NCBI GenBank assembly: GCA_910587495.1
Contig: CAJUMT010000131.1
Location: 1-9,899 of the forward strand
From: an uncultured Lachnospiraceae bacterium
GTDB taxonomy: Bacteria; Bacillota_A; Clostridia; Lachnospirales; Lachnospiraceae
Direction of reading: 5' to 3'
DNA length: 9,899 nucleotides
Every line of letters starts with the position of its first letter. Positions within the stretch are counted from its first letter, which is position 1. The notes beneath the pieces are model-generated. The model saw nothing but the letters and a program-made list of their open reading frames with translations. It ran no database searches and was not told where the DNA came from. Shown here piece by piece: positions 1-5,733 of this stretch. The position numbers were made by a program, and so were the translations under genes.

Positions 1-337
1 TAACGGGAACAAAATCCGGAACCGTAAAAGAGAACAGGTTTAAAGCTCGTATCACCGCGTTTACGCCTCCTTGTATTCCTTTTATCATCTGATTCACATT
101 TCCGATGATCGCCCGCATAGGCGCAGACAAGAAGCTTGACAAAGTATCCCAAATGCCTTTGAAGATGTTTCGTACGCCTTCCCAGGACTTTTTCCAGTCT
201 CTCGAAAATACACCGGATAGAAATTGCAGCAGCCCTTTTGCGGAGGTCATAAAGCTGCTCAATATTTTCCAAATCCCTTCAAAAACAGTCAGAAAAGTAT
301 TGCCCATTGATGAAAGAACCGGCGCGACCGCAGGCAT
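1..337 (-). CDS. Phage tail tape-measure-like protein, start visible, 3' part off the left edge
   Basis: Reading leftward from ATG at 337, 112 codons are open to the window edge. The visible protein is hydrophobic and helical, with repeated Trp/Phe/Gly-spaced segments such as EGIWKILSSF and KGIWDTLSSFL. It ends near residues 80-112 with GNVNQMIKGIQGGVNAVIRA followed by LNLFSFTVPDFVPV. This resembles the C-terminal part of siphophage tape-measure proteins, where an 'INGMI..GLN..SF.VPDWVP' stretch is common. Tape measures set tail length and normally exceed 500 aa, with this motif close to the C-terminus. Here it appears within 112 residues of the start, so this is either a very short gene or the 3' fragment of a truncated or frameshifted one. 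The ATG overlaps the TAA of the preceding 41-aa ORF (TAATG), which suggests translational coupling. The upstream reading frame is closed by TGA about 50 bases before the ATG, with no other usable start. The family call rests on remembered sequence style, not a search. Confidence 0.55.
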   Translation of the reverse strand, partial: MPAVAPVLSSMGNTFLTVFEGIWKILSSFMTSAKGLLQFLSGVFSRDWKKSWEGVRNIFKGIWDTLSSFLSAPMRAIIGNVNQMIKGIQGGVNAVIRALNLFSFTVPDFVPV

Positions 338-462
338 TATTCCGATTTTGGTATATCCTTTTTTATGTACGGCGGTAGCTTTCTCAGGTCAAAGCTGGAA
401 ATCGTTTCAGAACATGTACTCCAAAGTTTTTTTGCTTTTAGTAATTGTAGTTTGTCTAACAT
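337..462 (-). CDS. 41-aa ORF between the scaffold-like and tape-measure-like genes
   Basis: A small leftward ORF starts at ATG 462, has an AAGGGG ribosome binding site 8 bases upstream, and lies 16 bases after the stop of the scaffold-like gene. It begins MLDKLQLLKAKKLWSTCSET and ends PYIKKDIPKSE. It is basic, with no recognisable domain. Its TAA overlaps the ATG of the next gene as TAATG. It may be a real coupled leader gene, or the surviving 5' piece of a tape-measure gene whose frame was broken, because the two ORFs together form one continuous translated stretch. I do not recognise it. Confidence 0.45.
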   Translation of the reverse strand: MLDKLQLLKAKKLWSTCSETISSFDLRKLPPYIKKDIPKSE

Positions 463-478
463 TCTTCCATCCCCTTTT

Positions 479-994
479 TTATTTAAAGCGTTCCAAAACG
501 TCTGCATCTATCGTCTGCCTTCCAACGTACTGTTTCGCAAATTTTATCGCACTTGGCTCAATCTCTGCACTGCCATTTCCTGCATTAACTTCTGGCCTGC
601 TTTTAAGAAATTTTTGCACCGCTTCATTTTGTGCATTTACATTTGTTTCTTTGATAAGCATCGCTATGTTTTCATGAAAAGTATCTTCATCTTTTTCAAG
701 CATGGCACGGGCTGTCTCTTCCGCTTTTTCCTTTTTCATTCCCATCCCAACAAATTCTTTCTGGTAATTTATAACTTCCAATTCCCTGCGCAATTTTTCA
801 ATTTCCTTTTCCCGCGCTTCGTCTTTCTGTTCTCTTTTTCTCTCATCCTCTTCATGGTCCGTAAGTACGCGCTTGAAATGTGCCTTTTCAGACAAAGCTC
901 TGTCCAGAAGATTTTTCAAATGAGCATTTTTTGCTCTTTCCCGCGCAAGCTCCTGTTCAAGCTCTTGAATTGTTGGCTTTTTATTTTTATCCAT
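479..994 (-). CDS. Phage capsid scaffolding-like protein (DUF4355/GP20-type)
   Basis: This is a 171-aa highly charged protein. Residues 8-75 are a predicted coiled coil rich in E, K and R (for example RELEVINYQKEF near its end). It is followed by EFVGMGMKKEKAEETARAML, an acidic helix (KDEDTFHENIAMLIKE), and a Gly/Pro-containing linker (SRPEVNAGNGSAE). A short C-terminal basic helix ends DADVLERFK. Coiled coil, then 'lGy....A...A.A...gd.d....N', then a P/AGxG linker, then a coat-binding helix is the pattern of siphophage internal scaffolds. Such proteins guide major capsid assembly and leave the head. I chose ATG 994 over ATG 1000 because the GGGGAG ribosome binding site abuts ATG 1000 but sits 6 bases from ATG 994. 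The gene lies 12 bases after the 334-aa gene. No major capsid gene follows it here, which is unusual for a complete prophage. A satellite could use such a protein to alter capsid size, as SaPI CpmB does; that role is inference. Confidence 0.6.
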   Translation of the reverse strand: MDKNKKPTIQELEQELARERAKNAHLKNLLDRALSEKAHFKRVLTDHEEDERKREQKDEAREKEIEKLRRELEVINYQKEFVGMGMKKEKAEETARAMLEKDEDTFHENIAMLIKETNVNAQNEAVQKFLKSRPEVNAGNGSAEIEPSAIKFAKQYVGRQTIDADVLERFK

Positions 995-1006
995 TTTCAT
1001 CTCCCC

Positions 1007-2011
1007 TTACTCATATTGTCTCAACATTTCCGCATCAACTTTTTGGAAGCGTGTCCCGTACTCTTTCGCATTTTTTGCTGTTTGATTAATTTTAGACTGA
1101 TTTTTAGATGCATTTTCTTTCGCTTTTTGCTCTGCTCCAATGCCGCGCAGAGTGAAATATTCAATAGCAGTTTTTTTATTTGGAAGATCATCAGAAATAC
1201 TTTCCAACCTGCTTAAAATATCCGGAATTTCTTCTTCAAGTTTGTTTGCTTTTTCTTTATCTACTGCGCCTCCGTATGGGGCGATAATAGAATCTACTTT
1301 ATTCATAATCTCTTCCTTTTCATCTTTTCTGAGTTCGTATTTAATCGGAGCTTTCAAGGTATCAAACATATTTTCTAATCGATTCAGGACACAATTATCA
1401 TCATTTAAGAAATTCGCTGCGTACATGAGGTGATATGTTTGATATTCTCCATAATTTATTCCTTGGTATGTCCACTCACTAAGTAGATCGCGCCCTGGAA
1501 AGTCAGGAGCTTTTCCAGCATACGTTTTAACCGCGTTTTCTGTATTCTTTCTGGCAGATTCGATTTCTTTTGTAAACGTATCCATATCCCAAATATCCAC
1601 CAAAAATCCGGCCTTTTCTGCTAAGCCCGAGAATATGCGAAAACCAAACCAAGAATCAGACACGCTTTTTTCAATCGTTTTTAATTCTGACAATGAGAGC
1701 TTCAGATTGAACTGTTGAATCAGATTCAAGGTTTGCAGTATATCAGGTTTTATCGGCTTCATGATAAAACGCTGAAAATCTTCTTCTATTTCATTAAAAA
1801 CAGGTCTGATTTCTGCTATTGTAATATCAACATTACCTCTGGCTTCACCTGCGTATTTTGGCCATGTATTTATCATAAATTCTTCCTTAAATCCCTGTTC
1901 ACTAAATTTTTCTCTTGCGCGTTTTTCCTTCTGTTTATATTCAGAAGCAAGCTTATCCATGTCTGCATTATGTTTTCGTATAATATCTTTTATGCGCGTA
2001 AATTTCGTCAT
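1007..2011 (-). CDS. 334-aa protein of unknown function, phage head-region type
   Basis: The ORF starts at ATG 2011 with an AAAGGAG ribosome binding site about 8 bases upstream. Residues 1-60 are strongly charged and helical (KLASEYKQKEKRAREKFSE). Residues 85-170 are mixed helical, including LSLSELKTIEKSVSDSWFGF and a Trp/Asp-rich patch (VDIWDMDTF). The C-terminal third is again charged and probably coiled, ending DAEMLRQYE. I recognise no enzymatic motif, signal peptide or membrane segment. Proteins of this style (charged N-terminus, a 'tl..v.ls..El..i......nyw..r.l..la' middle) often sit directly before the scaffold and capsid genes of Firmicutes siphophages. That placement matches here: the scaffold-like gene begins 12 bases after its stop. 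Function is unassigned; a minor head or assembly role is a guess from position. Confidence 0.6.
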   Translation of the reverse strand: MTKFTRIKDIIRKHNADMDKLASEYKQKEKRAREKFSEQGFKEEFMINTWPKYAGEARGNVDITIAEIRPVFNEIEEDFQRFIMKPIKPDILQTLNLIQQFNLKLSLSELKTIEKSVSDSWFGFRIFSGLAEKAGFLVDIWDMDTFTKEIESARKNTENAVKTYAGKAPDFPGRDLLSEWTYQGINYGEYQTYHLMYAANFLNDDNCVLNRLENMFDTLKAPIKYELRKDEKEEIMNKVDSIIAPYGGAVDKEKANKLEEEIPDILSRLESISDDLPNKKTAIEYFTLRGIGAEQKAKENASKNQSKINQTAKNAKEYGTRFQKVDAEMLRQYE

Positions 2012-2043
2012 GTTTTTTTACTCCTTTTCATTAAAATAATCCG

Positions 2044-2295
2044 TTACATCCAATGTTTTAAAATATCGTCTCGCCGCATTTCCGCAGCGGTCTTCTGAAC
2101 CTTTTTTAATTCTTTTTTCTGATCCGGGGAAACGTAATGGCCGTATTTCCCCCAATCTTCCAATATCTTGTTTCGCTTTTCATTTTCTTCGCGTTTTTTT
2201 CTCGCATATTCCAAAGCTTCACGACCGTCCAATGTCTTTGAAAGTTCCCTTTGTTTCAACAACCTCATAGATTCCTCACGTTCATAATTATTCAT
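2044..2295 (-). CDS. 83-aa charged helical protein, unknown function
   Basis: The ORF starts at ATG 2295 with an AGGAGG site 7 bases upstream and lies 14 bases after the stop of the 102-aa gene. Nearly 45% of residues are charged. The middle (EALEYARKKREENEKRNKIL) is probably one long helix, and the C-terminus carries a second basic helix ending RDDILKHWM. No Cys or His cluster and no membrane segment is seen. It belongs to the leftward operon and is followed 32 bases later by the 334-aa gene. I do not recognise the family. A small nucleic-acid or capsid-associated helical protein is possible, with no direct support. Confidence 0.6.
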   Translation of the reverse strand: MNNYEREESMRLLKQRELSKTLDGREALEYARKKREENEKRNKILEDWGKYGHYVSPDQKKELKKVQKTAAEMRRDDILKHWM

Positions 2296-2309
2296 CCTTT
2301 TTCCTCCTT

Positions 2310-2618
2310 TTAATTTTTTGAAATATTTTCCCCATTTGTAGGCACAAACTGATCCGGGGTTTTACCCCAGTACCTTGCCTGAAAACTTCTCGCTATTCCG
2401 TCAGTGACTGTATAGGTTAGAGTAATGTCTATGTAGTCTCCGACCTTATAAAGCGCCTTCGTTTTGGGTGTTAATGGGATCTCTGTTGTCGCATCCTCCC
2501 CAAACGGTCGGGGAAGCTGTATCATGATTCCCTCCGGCGTAAGATCCAGGGCCTTAAAAGCCCAGATGCCCGCCTCTCTTCGGTACGATTTGTTTAATTG
2601 GATTTCGTTGTAGTCCAT
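2310..2618 (-). CDS. 102-aa beta-rich protein, unknown function
   Basis: The ORF starts at ATG 2618 with an AAGGAG site 9 bases upstream. It is the first intact gene after the 422-bp break in the operon. The sequence alternates hydrophobic strands and turns (GIWAFKALDLTPEGIMIQLP, then GDYIDITLTYTVTDGIARSF), which suggests a small beta-sandwich or OB-like fold. The C-terminus is polar (FVPTNGENISKN) and probably disordered. No catalytic motif is visible. Its position between the terminase small subunit-like gene and the head-region genes is compatible with a single-strand-binding, decoration or regulatory protein, but nothing in the sequence decides this. Confidence 0.6.
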   Translation of the reverse strand: MDYNEIQLNKSYRREAGIWAFKALDLTPEGIMIQLPRPFGEDATTEIPLTPKTKALYKVGDYIDITLTYTVTDGIARSFQARYWGKTPDQFVPTNGENISKN

Positions 2619-2678
2619 GTTTTTTGATCTCCTTTTTTTATTTTTTTGGAATTTTGGGCTTCGCGTGGTGGAACGCTT

Positions 2679-2896
2679 TTATTGTTTTTCGGAACTCGTG
2701 GGACTTACCCAGGCGCCGCCCGCCTCCTTTCCAGACCCCTACCCGGCCATGATCTCCACCGCCTGCGCCATGGAACCGCCACCAGCACGCCCACATCCAT
2801 GGCTAAATATGCTTCAAATACCTTTTCTATCAGCCAAAACCCTGCGAACCCCATTGATTTCCTAGCTTTATTGACTATATGTTCTAATTCATGTTT
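2679..2896 (-). pseudogene. Frameshifted remnant of a small gene
   Basis: On the minus strand one frame, open after a TAG at 2899-2897, reads KHELEHIVNKARKSMGFAGF then WLIEKVFEAYLAMDVG. It then turns into an unlikely Arg/Trp/Pro/Gly run before stopping at 2705. From the same point another frame reads RAGGGSMAQAVEIMAG, meets TAG at 2741-2739, and continues in frame as GSGKEAGGAWVSPTSSEKQ to TAA at 2679. The simplest reading is one gene of about 70 codons broken by a frameshift near 2790 and a nonsense codon. An alternative is a genuine 49-aa ORF from ATG 2854 to 2705 with a weak AGGA site. I do not recognise the product. Confidence 0.35.
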
Positions 2897-2921
2897 CTAT
2901 ATGCCAATTTTTGGTGTAACG

Positions 2922-2947
2922 CGTCGTAAAACCTTAATTTAACGACG
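2922..2947. repeat. CGTCGT/ACGACG inverted repeat
   Basis: CGTCGT at 2922-2927 and ACGACG at 2942-2947 form a perfect 6-bp inverted repeat. It continues inward as AAA (2929-2931) against TTT (2938-2940) after a one-base bulge on each side. There is no T-run on either strand, so it is not an intrinsic terminator. It may be an operator for a regulator of the downstream leftward genes. Confidence 0.35.
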
Positions 2948-2960
2948 TGATAAACCTTAT

Positions 2961-3037
2961 ATTATCAGATAATTAATTGAATTATTCCGTTAAAACAAAC
3001 AAATTCAACCGGCATATGCTTAAATTGTCTGATAATT
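2961..3037. repeat. Inverted pair of ATTATCAGAYAATT motifs
   Basis: ATTATCAGATAATT begins at 2961 and contains a perfect ATTATC-A-GATAAT palindrome (2961-2973). The same motif with one change, ATTATCAGACAATT, lies on the opposite strand at about 3036-3023, just after the stop of the terminase small subunit-like gene. The spacing is about 50 bases. A spaced inverted pair of palindromic sites in an AT-rich gap looks like a pair of protein-binding sites, such as operators; this is inference. Confidence 0.4.
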
Positions 3038-3040
3038 TGT

Positions 3041-3658
3041 TTAGTCCAGCCCTTCTGGAAGCTGTGGCCTTTCCCGAAACTCTTCCAACGCCTGGTAACG
3101 GCTGCGGATCTCTTCCCGGGAAAGCTGTGTAATCTGTCCCGCCATATCACCATTAGTAGTGATCCTAAATTCAGATGTATTCAAATAACCATGATTGTTT
3201 GATATGTCATTCAGGTATACAACTGGTGGTATTTTAAAGCGATATGCCAGCTGTTTTTTTGATGCCAAAATGCAGTCTTTAATATAGGTGATCGCTTCTC
3301 CCCAAGTCGTGCTACGCTTAGCATAGTTAAGTATTGTCTGCCTTGTAAGTCCGAGAAATGTACACCATCCTTCAATGTCTGGTATTAGTTTTTCTTCGTT
3401 TTCTACGTTCGCATCTCTGATGTATTGAAAGTATCTCTTTGTTCCTTCAAAAAAAGCGTTTAATCCTTCTTCGGAATTTTCATATATAGCTACTTTTCCG
3501 GCTTGTCTATTTCCGATCTGTTCGATGGAAACTTCCAGCAATGCCCCCAGATCTGCCATATTGCCCGGTTCTTCATCAATCTTTACATACTTTTTAGCAT
3601 AAGCACCCATTTTTCTTACCCCCCTTTCATCACGTTTACTAAAATCATCATTTTTCAT
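3041..3658 (-). CDS. Terminase small subunit-like protein (DNA-packaging gp3/TerS type)
   Basis: This is a 205-aa soluble protein. Residues 58-90 resemble the start of a TerS DNA-binding domain (EGLNAFFEGTKRYFQYIRD). An HTH-like stretch follows at about 97-115 (EGWCTFLGLTRQTILNYAKR), then a helix (WGEAITYIKDCILASKKQLA). Residues 146-163 read PVVYLNDISNNHGYLNTSEF. 'HTH, W...I..AK..I...., then ..iF.LKNN.GY.d' is the layout of the gp3-type small terminases that pick DNA for packaging, so the assignment is by architecture. PICI-type satellites commonly carry their own TerS to redirect helper packaging. I chose ATG 3658 because GAGGTG lies 6 bases upstream; the GTG at 3667 is part of that site. 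ATG 3610, preceded by a GGGGGG tract, is an alternative giving 189 aa. The start overlaps the previous ORF's stop by 11 bases. Confidence 0.55.
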   Translation of the reverse strand: MKNDDFSKRDERGVRKMGAYAKKYVKIDEEPGNMADLGALLEVSIEQIGNRQAGKVAIYENSEEGLNAFFEGTKRYFQYIRDANVENEEKLIPDIEGWCTFLGLTRQTILNYAKRSTTWGEAITYIKDCILASKKQLAYRFKIPPVVYLNDISNNHGYLNTSEFRITTNGDMAGQITQLSREEIRSRYQALEEFRERPQLPEGLD

Positions 3659-3830
3659 TAAAATCACCTCGTTTCATGTCTTTTTTAGTGTCAAACTGTT
3701 TGCGTGCAACTTGCCCTTCCTCCCCTAACAATCCGTTAGCACCTGTTCCCCTCAACAACTCCGGGCTCTGGGGGATATCTCCCCTTACCCTCCATGACGC
3801 TCTGTGCGCCCGATACAGCCTCTTTATCAT
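3648..3830 (-). CDS. 60-aa ORF overlapping the terS-like start
   Basis: ATG 3830 has an AAGGG site about 6 bases upstream. The product is basic (starts MIKRLYRAHRASWRVRG, ends DTKKDMKRGDFNEK). Its TGA overlaps the ATG of the terS-like gene by 11 bases, the same overlap seen at two other junctions of this operon, which favours it being translated. Against it, the first 95 bases are shared in another frame with the 56-aa ORF from 3906. At most one frame may be genuine there, or a frameshift may have split one gene between the two. No family is recognised. Confidence 0.4.
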   Translation of the reverse strand: MIKRLYRAHRASWRVRGDIPQSPELLRGTGANGLLGEEGQVARKQFDTKKDMKRGDFNEK

Positions 3831-3906
3831 GTTTACCCTTCACCCGTTCGCCTCCTGCACTTATACGACATATAAACGCCTGCCAGCGCGGTAAATCATT
3901 GTGCAT
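3736..3906 (-). CDS. 56-aa ORF, unknown function
   Basis: ATG 3906 is preceded by a strong AAGGAGG site with an 8-base spacer, which rules out the upstream in-frame GTG/ATG-like codons. It overlaps the stop of the 76-aa gene by 11 bases. The product starts MHNDLPRWQAFICRISAGGE and ends in a Pro/Gly-rich tail (RYPPEPGVVEGNRC). The N-terminus looks like natural protein while the tail is low complexity, so the true gene may have continued in the frame of the 60-aa ORF. Function is unknown. Confidence 0.5.
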   Translation of the reverse strand: MHNDLPRWQAFICRISAGGERVKGKHDKEAVSGAQSVMEGKGRYPPEPGVVEGNRC

Positions 3907-4126
3907 TGTTATCCCTCCTTTGCAGTTCCGCAAGCGTTGCCGCCAGCAGACTCTTCATAAATGCCTGTTGTGGCTTGCCTTCGTAGGTATCCATAATGGA
4001 AGCTGCCTCGTCGGTTGTCCTCTCCCAGTCAACGCGCTCCGTCGCGTATCTCTTGTGGAAATCCCAGGCGGTTTTCCAAATAGCAAAATATGTCCCTTTA
4101 AAATCCACATCACACCATCCTTTCAT
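3896..4126 (-). CDS. 76-aa conserved-type phage/satellite protein
   Basis: The leftward ORF starts at ATG 4126. Its sequence begins MKGWCDVDFKGTYFAIWKTA, continues with aromatic and acidic residues (WDFHKRYATERVDWERTTDE), and ends in an amphipathic helix (AFMKSLLAATLAELQRRDN). Small acidic helical proteins with a WDFHKKY-like core followed by 'W..l..ea..i...y....f...L....L.ELe' are common in Firmicutes phages and satellites near replication genes and are usually annotated as hypothetical. The start is not certain: the AAAGGA motif lies inside the first codons, so GTG 4108 (9 bases after it) could be the true start. It is the first gene after the origin-like region. Confidence 0.6.
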   Translation of the reverse strand: MKGWCDVDFKGTYFAIWKTAWDFHKRYATERVDWERTTDEAASIMDTYEGKPQQAFMKSLLAATLAELQRRDNNAQ

Positions 4127-4458
4127 TTATCAGGCCTTATAAAATAAGAACTTATGTTCACCGGCAGAACCGGCGGCATTTTTGGCGCTATTTTCTTTAT
4201 ATATTATTTACTGTTTATCTTATCTTCCTATGTAAAACATGCCGATAGTGCCGGTAAGTACATAAAACCATTTAATTTACCTGCTTTTTTACCGGCAGGT
4301 TTAGTCTTTTATGTGCCGTTTAAATGCCGATATTTGATTAAAAACTGCCGGTGTTTTTACTGAAAAGGAAGTTCCTCAAGCTGTCCAGGAGCCAGTTCCA
4401 TGAAACCGGCACTTTTTTCGGCGCTTTTTTCGGCATTCTTTCCTGTGGAAATGCCGGT
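4127..4458. other. Probable replication origin: iteron-like cluster beside the SF3 helicase gene
   Basis: Between the helicase stop (4357) and the next gene (4126) lie 230 non-coding, AT-rich bases. Perfect heptamers ACCGGCA or its complement TGCCGGT occur at 4160-4166, 4249-4255, 4291-4297 and 4346-4352. Two more lie within the 3' end of the helicase gene at 4405-4411 and 4452-4458. Degenerate copies (TGCCGA, TGCCGT, TCGGCA, ACCGGCG) lie at 4169, 4240, 4314, 4325 and 4430. At random about 0.04 copies of a given heptamer are expected in 300 bp on both strands. Stretches 4179-4239 and 4256-4290 between copies are nearly all A and T and could melt. A hairpin ACCTGC/GCAGGT (4279-4284 with 4295-4300) encloses one copy. 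SaPI and P4 replicons have iterons bound by the helicase C-terminus close to its gene, which supports an origin. Direct binding is inference. Confidence 0.6.
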
Positions 4459-5733
4459 AAAATACCGCTCATTCTTCCCCTTCGTTTCTCCAAGGCCTTT
4501 TGCCCTCAATGCTCTGAAAAACCCATTCTTGGTCAATGGCTGGCGCTCTTCAATGCTGCAATACTTAATAAAGTCTGCAAATGCCGCGCCCCGTTCAATT
4601 TTGAGTCCTGTATCCATTGTGCAGCAATTTTCGATCCATCCTTCCACGACATCTGAATCTGATCTCATTTGCATTACCGCCTGTTCGCTGTTTTTGGATA
4701 CCGTTATGCTTCCCTTCTGGTATATCTCATGCAGCGCTAAAACCGATATCCGAATAAAATAGTGAATTTCTTTTATGAGTTTACTCGCAAGTTCTGTATC
4801 CTGCTTTTCCGGCTGCCTGTCCATCTTCAAGACAAGCAGTCGCCGGTAAAACCCGTTTGTCCGCTCAGCCCGAATCAAAGGGAGCATATTAGTACTAAAG
4901 ATTAATCGGGCATAGTTGCGGAACATAAAAGCGTTCTCACCCTTGCGCTCTGCGGACATCATGTCTTCCCCCAACAGCTTCTTGATCGTGCTGTCATCTT
5001 CCAGGGCTTCATTTGACAAGTCCGCGCATGAGTTTAAAAGTTTGCCAACTAAAATAGAAGTCGCGAAACGCCTGCTCAATTCTTGCATGGATACATTGCT
5101 AATATTATCAATCCCAACAGCCGTTTCAATTAGTCTTATGAGTACGCTCTTCCCAGTTCCCCCCAGTCCGCAGATGATTAAAAATTTTTGTTGGCTTGTG
5201 TCAGCCGTAAAACATAAACCGGCATATTCAAGCAGCATTTTCCGGTCATCCTGTCTATCGAATATAAAACCCAAAAATTGTTCCATTTCTTTTCCGTTTA
5301 TTGCCTGCTTTACATCCGAATACAGATAAGGCAATTGGTTAATCGTCAAATATTCTGGGCTATGCGGAACTTCTTTTAGAGTTTTCGCGTCAACCATGCA
5401 GTCGCGAAAACTAATATAGCTTTTCGGAAAATTGTTTAATTCCGAAAAATCCTTTTGTAGTTCTTCGGCATCAACAATCAAAGTATAAATGCTATTGATT
5501 ACCCGGCTTTTGATAAATTGTTCGTATAAAAGCCCGCGAATAATCTGCTTTAATTTCGTTCCATTTCTGTCAGGACGATACGCCCCACCCTGATAAATGT
5601 AAGGGAAACTACACACAAAAATTGAATAGCTATTTTTGATATGCTCAAAAACCTTGTAATCAAAGACAGATATAGGCGTTCCGTATTTAGATAAATGATG
5701 AAATTCATCTAAATTTTTACTTTTACCATCCAA
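4357..5733 (-). CDS. SF3 replication helicase, phage/plasmid primase P4 (D5) family
   Basis: This is a 458-aa protein. The SF3 AAA+ core begins around residue 150 (KEMEQFLGFIFDRQD). Walker A is GLGGTGKS at residues 189-196. The acidic B-type segment is KLLNSCADLSNE at about 231-242, and the sensor motif is LIFSTNMLP at about 277-285, with RTNGFYRRL after it. Residues 385-430 (FADFIKYCSIEERQPLTKNG and FFRALRAKGLG) resemble the C-terminal winged helix used by P4-type proteins to bind iterons. The tail has a short AEKSAEKSA repeat. Its role would be origin recognition and unwinding for autonomous replication of the element. I chose TTG 5733: AGGAGGT lies 6 bases upstream, whereas TTG 5775 has no site. 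The start overlaps the previous stop by 11 bases. The N-terminal 130 residues lack an obvious primase active site, so priming may depend on the neighbour or the host. Confidence 0.85.
   Translation of the reverse strand: MDGKSKNLDEFHHLSKYGTPISVFDYKVFEHIKNSYSIFVCSFPYIYQGGAYRPDRNGTKLKQIIRGLLYEQFIKSRVINSIYTLIVDAEELQKDFSELNNFPKSYISFRDCMVDAKTLKEVPHSPEYLTINQLPYLYSDVKQAINGKEMEQFLGFIFDRQDDRKMLLEYAGLCFTADTSQQKFLIICGLGGTGKSVLIRLIETAVGIDNISNVSMQELSRRFATSILVGKLLNSCADLSNEALEDDSTIKKLLGEDMMSAERKGENAFMFRNYARLIFSTNMLPLIRAERTNGFYRRLLVLKMDRQPEKQDTELASKLIKEIHYFIRISVLALHEIYQKGSITVSKNSEQAVMQMRSDSDVVEGWIENCCTMDTGLKIERGAAFADFIKYCSIEERQPLTKNGFFRALRAKGLGETKGKNERYFTGISTGKNAEKSAEKSAGFMELAPGQLEELPFQ

Larger units (their letters stand above)
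2619..3040. other. 422-bp interval without an intact gene: broken gene, GC-rich patch, inverted repeats
   Basis: This is the only long break in the leftward operon besides the origin-like region. Its left half (about 2700-2810) is clearly richer in G and C than the flanks and carries the broken reading frame listed separately. Its right half (2900-3040) is very AT-rich and holds two sets of inverted repeats. A promoter for the downstream structural-type genes would have to lie here if they are expressed separately. I found no convincing -35/-10 pair; a TAATAT near 2960 on the minus strand lacks a good -35. Confidence 0.6.

Noticed and set aside
105..1216. Rightward open frames opposite the scaffold-like and tape-measure-like genes
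   Set aside because: They are rich in Phe, Leu, Cys and Ser, as expected for the antisense of Lys/Glu-rich genes, and have no ribosome sites or recognisable motifs.
2617..2942. Two overlapping rightward ORFs across the 422-bp gap
   Set aside because: No ribosome site, low-complexity Pro/Ala/Arg composition, and overlap with each other in different frames. The minus strand shows more protein-like sequence.
4155..4165. GGTGAACA-like sequence, resembling a P4 type I iteron, on the minus strand
   Set aside because: Only one copy is present, so it is probably chance; the repeated unit here is TGCCGGT.
4154..4363. Rightward 69-aa hydrophobic ORF in the origin-like region
   Set aside because: It is caused by A/T-rich DNA with heptamer repeats, lacks a ribosome site and opposes the operon.
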